Source: Eubacteriales Family XIII. Incertae Sedis bacterium
GTDB lineage: Bacteria; Bacillota; Clostridia; Peptostreptococcales; Anaerovoracaceae
Length of the DNA: 34,883 nt
Reading direction: 5' to 3'
Assembly (NCBI GenBank): GCA_031290775.1
Contig: JAITMX010000066.1
Coordinates: 1 to 34,883 of the forward strand
Part shown: positions 27,793 to 34,008 of the stretch, piece after piece
How positions within the stretch are numbered: position 1 is the first letter of the stretch
Layout: each line of letters opens with the position of its first letter
Notes under the pieces: generated by a model
Told to the model about the DNA's origin: nothing
Database searches by the model: none
The model's input: only the letters and a program-made list of their open reading frames with translations
Position numbers and translations under genes: made by a program

Positions 27793-28209
27793 TCATGCGG
27801 TCTTGTTTCCGCCGCCCGCAACCGCCATGTCAAAGAGGGCGTCTTGCAGCACTTTTGAAAAATTGATGTCGTGCGATTCCGCAAAAGTGTTCAGCCATGC
27901 GGGAATGGTGAGGTTTTTCCGGACAGCCTTGCTTCCGAATTTTTCCGCATACGCATCCATGTCAAGGACAAGGACGCTCGTGAACGCATCGGCGCCGCCG
28001 GCCTTGATCTCTTTGATGTCGCTGGCCGATGGCACAGGGTTGCCGGATTCCCATTCCCCGAGAATCCATCCCCCTGCGGCGTCAATGCCCATGCCGATCG
28101 CTTCTTCAAGGGTATCGCCCTCCGAGACGCATCCGGGAAGGTCGGGGACCGCGACGGTGAAGCCGCCCTCCTCGCAAGGGTAAAATATCGCCGGGTATAC
28201 TAATTTCAT
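27793..28209 (-). CDS. HicB-family antitoxin-like protein
   Basis: MKLVYPAIFYPCEEGGFTVAVPDLPGCVSEGDTLEEAI … C-terminal helix-rich DNA-binding-like region. Confidence 0.85.
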   Translation of the reverse strand: MKLVYPAIFYPCEEGGFTVAVPDLPGCVSEGDTLEEAIGMGIDAAGGWILGEWESGNPVPSASDIKEIKAGGADAFTSVLVLDMDAYAEKFGSKAVRKNLTIPAWLNTFAESHDINFSKVLQDALFDMAVAGGGNKTA

Positions 28210-28421
28210 TTTGAAACTCCTTTTTCTGCCGGAAAAACCCTCCGCCTCCAAAAATTATTATACGCATTGTGCGCATATGCCGTCAAGCTGTTTCCGGTCC
28301 GGCATTCCGGGATTTCCGGACAGTTGACGGTCTGGCAATCTGCAGCTTTCTCTTTTTTCAACAAAATATGTTATACTCGGGGCAGGACGTGATACAATGT
28401 CACGCCAAGGAGGTGCTGGAC

Positions 28422-28670
28422 ATGAAAGATTACGAATATTTCAAAACCAATCTCGCCCAATTGTTTGATGCATATGGGCACAGTTTTGTTGTTATAAAAA
28501 ATCTTGCTGTATTGGGCTCTTACGATACTTTTGAAAAAGCCTATACCGAAACGGTCAAGACGGAACCCCCCGGGACGTTCATTATACAAGAGTGTGTTGA
28601 GAATCCAGAAGAGCTGATGCAAACTTTCCAGGGGAATGTCGCGTTTGCGCAGCACGATTTGGCGGTGTAA
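28422..28670 (+). CDS. Small hypothetical protein, first gene of the retropepsin operon
   Basis: SD AAGGAGGTG then [65 protein letters not shown]…; stop overlaps the next start (TAATG). Confidence 0.75.
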   Translation: MKDYEYFKTNLAQLFDAYGHSFVVIKNLAVLGSYDTFEKAYTETVKTEPPGTFIIQECVENPEELMQTFQGNVAFAQHDLAV

Positions 28671-29212
28671 TGCCCGGCGATTGTTTTACATCTGCATATG
28701 ACAGACTATCCCATGTGCTGATAAATGACGTGGATGTGCAGGGCATCAGCACAACGCTGAAAACAAACGAGTTTGTTCAAGCAAAAGCGCTTTGGGATAC
28801 GGGCGCGACTTCAACGTGTATCCGGCCAGAGTTGGTCGCCAGACTTCAATTAAAACCAGTGGCCGTCACCACGATGAACACGCCAAGCGGGACAAAAGAA
28901 TGCAGCCAATATTATATAAATCTGCATCTTCCGAATCGCGTGGTAGTCGAGCGTATTCTTGCAGTCGAGGCAATCCCGGCCAATTGTGATGTCCTTATCG
29001 GCATGGACGTGATAGGTCTTGGAGATTTTGCTGTTTCCAACCATAGAGGGCAAACTGTTTTTAGTTTTCGAATGCCGTCAATGGAAAAAATTGATTTTGT
29101 AGCACACTCATACTTGACTCCGACAAACAAGCAGAAATCGACAGGCCGCAATGTGCCCTGCCCTTGTGGTTCTGGAAAGAAATATAAAAATTGTTGCGGC
29201 AAAAGCGTTTAG
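28670..29212 (+). CDS. Retropepsin-like aspartic protease with C-terminal SEC-C zinc motif
   Basis: [12 protein letters not shown] (DTGA) and [14 protein letters not shown]-terminal [19 protein letters not shown]. Confidence 0.85.
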   Translation: MPGDCFTSAYDRLSHVLINDVDVQGISTTLKTNEFVQAKALWDTGATSTCIRPELVARLQLKPVAVTTMNTPSGTKECSQYYINLHLPNRVVVERILAVEAIPANCDVLIGMDVIGLGDFAVSNHRGQTVFSFRMPSMEKIDFVAHSYLTPTNKQKSTGRNVPCPCGSGKKYKNCCGKSV

Positions 29213-29409
29213 CCCCTCTCTCCCTCGATCAGATCCTCGATCCGGCAGCCGAGGGCGGCGGCCAGCGCCGCCGCCCTCTTGATCCCCATGCCGTTTATGT
29301 CGCGATATCCACGTTCATACTGCTGGATCGCGCTCACAGGCAGCCCAGCTGATTTGGCGAGCTGTGACTGGGACAGCCCGGCGCCCTTGCGCCGTTCTTG
29401 GAGCGTCAT
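29209..29409 (-). CDS. XRE-family HTH regulator (copy 1)
   Basis: [66 protein letters not shown]. Confidence 0.85.
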   Translation of the reverse strand: MTLQERRKGAGLSQSQLAKSAGLPVSAIQQYERGYRDINGMGIKRAAALAAALGCRIEDLIEGERG

Positions 29410-29573
29410 GAGCGTTTCCCCTCTTTGCGTTCCGACAATGCCGTGACGATAGCGAGGACAGCCCAAAGGATGGCCGCCAAAGCAAATAGACCCCGTGGGA
29501 TTCCGTGCCATAATGCCGCCGTCAGGAAAAACGCCGCCGCGCAGCTCGAGTAAATAATGCTTGTTTTTTTCAT
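29406..29573 (-). CDS. 55-aa small TM protein (TM2, copy 1)
   Basis: [59 protein letters not shown] overlap with the XRE start; same length and position as 31530-31697. Confidence 0.65.
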   Translation of the reverse strand: MKKTSIIYSSCAAAFFLTAALWHGIPRGLFALAAILWAVLAIVTALSERKEGKRS

Positions 29574-29633
29574 GATATTCGCGTATCGTTTAGGGTGGAC
29601 TGGGTGAGGGCTTGCGCCCCCACCCCTTTCGGA

Positions 29634-29768
29634 TTACCGCTTGCGTTTTTGCTTCTTGGGCTTTTTGCGTTTGGCGGTTTTCCTGTCTTTAAGGGCGATT
29701 ATCAGCAGGATTGTTCCAAGCACGTCGGCCCATATTCCGCTGATTGCCGCTATCCATTCCTTATCGAT
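29634..29768 (-). CDS. 44-aa small TM peptide with Lys/Arg-rich tail (TM1, copy 1); apparent ATC start
   Basis: SD AAAGGAGG, 8-nt spacer, then ATC: (I/M)DKEWIAAISGIWADVLGTILLIIALKDRKTAKRKKPKKQKRKR*; aligns with copy 2 at 31775-31882. Confidence 0.5.
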   Translation of the reverse strand: MDKEWIAAISGIWADVLGTILLIIALKDRKTAKRKKPKKQKRKR

Positions 29769-29815
29769 ACGCCTCACCTCCTTTTTGTCTGTGTTTTGCT
29801 TTAACTTATAATATA

Positions 29816-29844
29816 ATTATAGAGCTATTGCGCTATAATGTCAA
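29816..29844 (-). promoter_or_regulatory. Consensus sigma-70 promoter with dyad operator in the spacer (copy 1)
   Basis: Minus strand TTGACA-17-TATAAT; dyad ATTATAGMGC…GCKCTATAAT across the spacer. Confidence 0.8.
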
Positions 29845-29898
29845 GCCTTTTTTCTAACTTTTTTTCAAAATATTTTCATGTTTTTGCTCCAACTATGC

Positions 29899-29904
29899 TA
29901 TACT
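29899..29904 (+). promoter_or_regulatory. Extended -10 promoter for the candidate ncRNA
   Basis: TGCTATACT (extended -10); predicted +1 near G29911. Confidence 0.55.
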
Positions 29905-29910
29905 TATTTT

Positions 29911-30056
29911 GTCGGAGGGGTTCCCTCGTCCGGCCAACAATCGCTTTCCTTGGAAAATGGTTGTGAAGATGGCTCGTGAAGGACTAAGGCTGGGTTCCCG
30001 AATGGGAGTAGGTCAATGACCAAGAATCCTTTGCCCCTGGGGTCATCTTTTTTTTA
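29911..30056 (+). ncRNA. Candidate structured ncRNA adjacent to the Abi_2/AbiF gene
   Basis: Hairpins GAGGG-GTT-CCCTC, ACAATC…TTTCC-TT-GGAAA…GGTTGT, TTCCC-GAAT-GGGAG, long-range CCGGCC/GGCTGG, possible GAAGGA/TCCTTT pairing, terminal ATGACC…GGTCAT stem followed by TCTTTTTTTT; no convincing ORF. Confidence 0.7.
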
Positions 30057-30253
30057 CCCTTTCTTTCAAATTCGCAACGATGTTTTCGGGATCTTTGCAT
30101 ATCTCGTCAAAGATAAAATCAATAGCCTGTATCGAATAACTATAAACCGGTTGCGCTGATTGCCGTCTGCCGCAGTTGCTCGAAAAATTCGAGCAACTCA
30201 ATCTTGCTTACTTCATCATCAGGTAACGAATCTGGCAGCTTGGCGTTTTCTGA

Positions 30254-31117
30254 TTACCGCAACAACTTCTCCCAGTCGTCAGGAAACCCCATATGCCTTG
30301 GCAATGCAAAAGGATGATTGGTGAATATCGTTTTGATTTCCGAAACCAATTGCTCTTGCGCGGTGTCAAACGGCAGCAAATTGTATATCGCGTAGATAAA
30401 AGCGAAAGCCCGTGTCGGTATAATATCTTTTTTGTGCTTGTTCGGCAGCCGGACTGGACAAGACCGCAAATCGCGGTTGTAAAATCTGCCGCCGTGGGCC
30501 GCGATGTTGCGAACATACACACAGCATTGCAGCCAATTCTCTATATATTTTCGGTTGTATCGAAAACACCTCTTTGCGATATCTTCACGGTCCTCTGTGT
30601 GCATATTCTTGAACATCATCGACGACACCCCAAAAGAGGTTGCTTCGATAGCGACCCAAAGAGGAAACACGCTATTTAGATCTTCAACATGATGGTGAAC
30701 AAAGGCATCGTCAGAACGCGACAGCTCATCATCCAATTTTGCAAGAAAACGGGCATGGTACTGAGGATTGTCAAAAGCGCTCGCGTCAAGATAGCCGAGC
30801 GCCCCGTATTTCCCCGCATGGAAGTGTGCAACGCAGGTGCGTAGAGCCACCTCGATGAACGCTGTATAAGCATATATGGTTTTTCGGAAATCGTAGTCAA
30901 AATAGTACAGGTCGCATACATCCCCAAACGACACATCGTTATAAAAGCGATCATGCTTTTGCAAAGTCAAGGCATAAGCGCTGAAACGATAATAATTGAC
31001 GCGTTTCAAGAAATCGGTTGCTGCCGCCTCATCGTCAATCCGCAGCCCGCGACCACGCAAAAGCTGGACTTGCTCGGTATAGGTCTTATATTCTTTTGTA
31101 TTCCCGGCATTCAACAT
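30254..31117 (-). CDS. Abi_2 family abortive-infection protein (AbiD/AbiF-like, HEPN-type)
   Basis: VNYYRFSAYALTLQ, FRKTIYAYTAFIEVALRTCVAHFH, PLWVAIEATSFGVSSMMF, NWLQCCVYVRNIAAHGGRFYNRDL, HMGFPDDWEKLLR; SD GGAG before ATG 31117. Confidence 0.88.
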   Translation of the reverse strand: MLNAGNTKEYKTYTEQVQLLRGRGLRIDDEAAATDFLKRVNYYRFSAYALTLQKHDRFYNDVSFGDVCDLYYFDYDFRKTIYAYTAFIEVALRTCVAHFHAGKYGALGYLDASAFDNPQYHARFLAKLDDELSRSDDAFVHHHVEDLNSVFPLWVAIEATSFGVSSMMFKNMHTEDREDIAKRCFRYNRKYIENWLQCCVYVRNIAAHGGRFYNRDLRSCPVRLPNKHKKDIIPTRAFAFIYAIYNLLPFDTAQEQLVSEIKTIFTNHPFALPRHMGFPDDWEKLLR

Positions 31118-31190
31118 GATTTTCTCCAAAAACTCAAAATCCCCGCCGTGTTACGCATCGTTGAGAGGCTTGGTGGGGTCCGTTGTATTT

Positions 31191-31219
31191 ATATAACCAC
31201 ATCTTGATTGTGTTGTCAA
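31191..31219 (-). promoter_or_regulatory. Promoter for the Abi_2 gene
   Basis: Minus strand TTGACA (31214-31219), 17-nt spacer, TTATAT (31191-31196). Confidence 0.6.
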
Positions 31220-31228
31220 ACAAAACTT

Positions 31229-31324
31229 TTATCGGGGGGTTGCCCTGTATTTCGTCAGCTCGACGGCAACCATAAACGCCTCGACTGACTTGTTTAATAA
31301 TTTCACTTCAATTGCTTCATTCAT
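31229..31324 (-). CDS. 31-aa small ORF translationally coupled to XRE copy 2
   Basis: MNEAIEVKLLNKSVEAFMVAVELTKYRATPR*; ATG overlaps the XRE TGA. Confidence 0.4.
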   Translation of the reverse strand: MNEAIEVKLLNKSVEAFMVAVELTKYRATPR

Positions 31325-31533
31325 TCCGGCTCACTCTCTCCCTCAATCAGATCCTCGATCCGGCAGCCGAGGGCGGCGGCCAATGCCGCCGCCCTCTTGA
31401 TGCCCATGCCGTTTATGTCGCGGCGGCCTTGTTCGTAATCCCTGATCGTGGCGGCGGGTATCCCGCTTTTGTAGGCGAGGCCGTCTTGCGACAGCCCGGC
31501 GGCCTTGCGCCGCCCCTGCAGCGTCAGCGTCAT
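31321..31533 (-). CDS. XRE-family HTH regulator (copy 2)
   Basis: [70 protein letters not shown]. Confidence 0.85.
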   Translation of the reverse strand: MTLTLQGRRKAAGLSQDGLAYKSGIPAATIRDYEQGRRDINGMGIKRAAALAAALGCRIEDLIEGESEPE

Positions 31534-31697
31534 GGCTTCGCCTTTCCCGCGCGGATTGTCAGCGCGAGCGATACGATGGACGCCGCCGCCGCGATGATGA
31601 CCAGCGCCATTTTTCCCGGTCCGCCCACAGCGAGCGCGCAGACAAGGCACACGGCTGAAATGGCGGGCGTCGCAATCCTGATTTTGTAGTTTGACAT
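31530..31697 (-). CDS. 55-aa small TM protein (TM2, copy 2)
   Basis: MSNYKIRIATPAISAVCLVCALAVGGPGKMALVIIAAAASIVSLALTIRAGKAKP*; SD GGAGG; overlaps the XRE start. Confidence 0.65.
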   Translation of the reverse strand: MSNYKIRIATPAISAVCLVCALAVGGPGKMALVIIAAAASIVSLALTIRAGKAKP

Positions 31698-31774
31698 TTC
31701 TTTTTACCTCCTGTAATATTTGAGTCAAGACGGCTCCCCCAAGGGGGAGAGGGGCTTGCGCCCCTCTTGTTGGG

Positions 31775-31882
31775 CTATTTGCCTTTCTTGTCGGGCTTGG
31801 CGGCTGCTATCATTATCACTGTTTGGGCTATGGCGTTCAGAGTGGTGACGATGGCAGCCGCTGCTATTATTTTCTCTTCCAT
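31775..31882 (-). CDS. 35-aa small TM peptide with Lys-rich tail (TM1, copy 2)
   Basis: SD AAAGGAGG, 8-nt spacer, ATG: MEEKIIAAAAIVTTLNAIAQTVIMIAAAKPDKKGK*. Confidence 0.6.
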   Translation of the reverse strand: MEEKIIAAAAIVTTLNAIAQTVIMIAAAKPDKKGK

Positions 31883-31907
31883 GCTGCTGACCTCCTTTCT
31901 ATATATA

Positions 31908-31936
31908 ATTATAAGGCAATTGCCGTATACTGTCAA
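31908..31936 (-). promoter_or_regulatory. Consensus sigma-70 promoter with GGCAATTGCC operator-like dyad in the spacer (copy 2)
   Basis: Minus strand TTGACA-17-TATAAT; perfect dyad GGCAATTGCC in the spacer. Confidence 0.8.
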
Positions 31937-31977
31937 GCCTTTTTTTAACTTTTTTTCAAAATATTTTCATTTGTTTT

Positions 31978-32472
31978 TCAGGCGGTCCCGCGCTTTTCGG
32001 AAGCTGGCGATGTTCCCCCCTTTTGCTCTGCCTCAAGCTCTTGCCTGTATGCCTCGACCTCGGCCTCGAGGGCGGCGGCCCTTTCGGCGGCTTCGCTGCC
32101 CGGGCGGCGGTACTTGTCCGTGATCTCGAGAATCCAGTCTTTGGCCTCGTCGATCTTTTCCGGCGGCAGCTTGACGAGCGCGGCGATCACGTCTTTTAGA
32201 AACGGGTCTGCGATGCCCCATTTTTTGATGAGGTATTCGGCGTCCCTTTCGGCGTCGGCGGCGTACATCTCGCCCGTCCCGTCCCGCAGCCACGCCTCGG
32301 ACACGCCGAACTCCTTGTGAAATAATGCAATGTTTCGTTCAGTGACGCCCTGTGTCTCTAACTCCATTGCGGAAACCGCAGCTTTTTTTATTCCAATTCG
32401 TGCGCCAAGTTTCTCCTGCGACAGCTTTTCCGATTTCCGAAATTCCCTGACCCGTTCCCCGACCGTCCCCAT
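31978..32472 (-). CDS. XRE/CI-like phage repressor-type regulator
   Basis: MGTVGERVREFRKSEKLSQEKLGARIGIKKAAVSAMELETQGVTERNIALFHKEFGVSEAWLRDGTGEMY…; SD GGAG. Confidence 0.87.
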   Translation of the reverse strand: MGTVGERVREFRKSEKLSQEKLGARIGIKKAAVSAMELETQGVTERNIALFHKEFGVSEAWLRDGTGEMYAADAERDAEYLIKKWGIADPFLKDVIAALVKLPPEKIDEAKDWILEITDKYRRPGSEAAERAAALEAEVEAYRQELEAEQKGGTSPASEKRGTA

Positions 32473-32531
32473 TTTCATTTTCTCCAATCTGTGGCCTCCC
32501 ACGCTCAATGGCCGCCAAAACGCGCCCAACC

Positions 32532-32660
32532 GTCTATTTTCAGAGGATAACAGGAAAAAAAATTTTTTGCAATAAAAAAATCTTCTAAATAGACAAATTT
32601 ATTAAAAAAATGCTTGACAAGGTACTTTTAACAGATTATTATGTCCATACAATAGACAAA
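32532..32660. promoter_or_regulatory. Element control region: rightward sigma-70 promoter plus repeated AATAGAC operator-like sites
   Basis: TTGACA (32614-32619), 17 nt, TATTAT (32637-32642) on +; AAATAGACAAA (32587-32597), AATAGACAAA (32651-32660), inverted GTCTATTTT (32532-32540). Confidence 0.65.
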
Positions 32661-32727
32661 CGAGTTTGCTACCTATACGGCAGCAAACTACCACAGGGGG
32701 GATGCCCTTGACAGGGCCTCCCCCCAA

Positions 32728-33195
32728 CAAAGGGCCTTGATGAATCTTGAAAAGTGAATACTGTGCCCACCGCCCATTATAGGCGCCGCAAGGCCGCCGG
32801 GCAAAAAAGCAAAGTGCGCCGCTGGTTGCGCAACGGCGCCCTTTGCCCCGCCAAACGGGCAAACAAACAAAGAACGCCGATGGTTGTGCATCGACGCCCT
32901 CAGTCCCGATTTGTTTACCTGTATTCTGTTGCAATCCACGGCGCCGAATGCTATCCAGCATCCGATGCCGCCGATACAGAACCACAACATTCCGCTTCTA
33001 TGGCAGAACGTTTCACTTTGGCGATTCGGGTTTCGCCTGCCGCCTATGGCATCGGCACGGGGCGTGGCTGTCCAGCCAAACCCCGCACAAGAACCGCGCG
33101 GCACAAAAGGGCGCTCAAAAAGACCACCGCCTTTCTACCGCCATGATGGGCGGTGGGCACAGTATAACACTTTCAAAGCAAAGGGCCTTGATGAA
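32728..33195. mobile_element. Candidate MITE-like element: ~38-40-bp terminal inverted repeats with flanking 17-bp direct repeats
   Basis: DR CAAAGGGCCTTGATGAA at 32728-32744 and 33179-33195; IR CTTGAAAAGTGAATACTGTGCCCACCGCCCATTATAGG (32746-32783) against the reverse complement of 33138-33178 (CTTTGAAAGTGTTATACTGTGCCCACCGCCCATCATGGCGG). Confidence 0.6.
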
Positions 33196-33206
33196 GAGGA
33201 TTGAAA

Positions 33207-33380
33207 ATGAACAAACAAGACAGAGACTCCATTTGGTGGGAGATACGGCAAAGTGTTTTGCAGAAAGCCGATCAAGAACAAAGAAAAGCGTTTGGGAAAG
33301 GCCTTGTCGTTTCGACGGCGGCTGCGGCAATCACGGCAGCGGCGGTGACATTATTAATGACTGCAGGGCGAGGATGGTGA
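33207..33380 (+). CDS. 57-aa small TM protein
   Basis: MNKQDRDSIWWEIRQSVLQKADQEQRKAFGKGLVVSTAAAAITAAAVTLLMTAGRGW*. Confidence 0.55.
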   Translation: MNKQDRDSIWWEIRQSVLQKADQEQRKAFGKGLVVSTAAAAITAAAVTLLMTAGRGW

Positions 33381-33404
33381 GCGTGGTGACAAGGAGGAAA
33401 GAAA

Positions 33405-33614
33405 TTGGATAGATTTGTGCACGCGGACGGAAGCCGCCCCGGCGGCGGCACTATGAAAGGGAAAGACAGTGATTCCTTTTGCCGGCAAGACGAAATGAGC
33501 CACAAAGACCAGGACAGCAGAATCAAACAGCTTTACAGAATCTGCGTTGTCAATTCCATCGGGATCATTATTGCAGCGCTTGCAATAATAGCGGTTTCCA
33601 CGCTTCGCGGGTAG
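33405..33614 (+). CDS. Small TM protein (TTG start 33405 or ATG 33453)
   Basis: SD AAGGAGG; …MSHKDQDSRIKQLYRICVVNSIGIIIAALAIIAVSTLRG*. Confidence 0.5.
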   Translation: MDRFVHADGSRPGGGTMKGKDSDSFCRQDEMSHKDQDSRIKQLYRICVVNSIGIIIAALAIIAVSTLRG

Positions 33615-33927
33615 ACCAGATGAAAGAAGCGACTGCGACAACCATTCCGATGACGGCGACGGCCAGCGCCCTTTGCGAACTGCGTTGCGCTTCCATTCGG
33701 ATTCTCGCCGCCTCCTTGTTGATCGCCTCCGTCTCTTTTCGGATGGCTTCGGACTCGGAGCGGAGCCGCTCTGTGTCCTCGCGGAATTTGATGTTTTCGC
33801 GCTCGGTATGTTCGCGGAACTCCTCAAAGGTCATCGGGCCCGGCAGTATCGGAATATACAAGTCCTGCGGCGGCGATTCAACGACTCTGCGTATAGCGTC
33901 CATGGCGCTGTCTGGAAACAAGCTCAT
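33568..33927 (-). CDS. Coiled-coil protein with a C-terminal TM segment
   Basis: EEFREHTERENIKFREDTERLRSESEAIRKETEAINKEAARIRMEAQRSSQRALAVAVIGMVVAVASFIW; GGTGAT SD. Confidence 0.6.
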   Translation of the reverse strand: MSLFPDSAMDAIRRVVESPPQDLYIPILPGPMTFEEFREHTERENIKFREDTERLRSESEAIRKETEAINKEAARIRMEAQRSSQRALAVAVIGMVVAVASFIWSTREAWKPLLLQALQ

Positions 33928-34008
33928 AATATCACCTCGCGGGGATTATATCACAAACGGGCAAAGGGCATTGATGAAGAGGTGCGGAGGCGCAGGAAGG
34001 AGAAGGTT

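Noticed and set aside
29911-30056. Retron msr-msd RNA or group II intron RNA
   Set aside because: No reverse transcriptase ORF in the window and no recognizable domain V or msr-type features; the neighbouring gene is Abi_2.
30043-30256. Single continuous ~70-codon readthrough extension of the abi gene
   Set aside because: On careful recount the frame is interrupted by a TAG near 30142 and needs a frameshift to continue, so only a decayed-extension hypothesis is reported.
30293-30679. Plus-strand ORF opposite the abi gene
   Set aside because: Antisense to a clear Abi_2 protein; no SD.
32602-33104. Minus- and plus-strand ORFs of 100-190 aa inside the inverted-repeat region (32602-32985 -, 32688-33104 -, 32754-33146 +, 32843-33412 +)
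   Set aside because: Mutually overlapping, no SD, compositionally odd (Arg/Cys-rich) and coincident with terminal inverted repeats; more likely non-coding.
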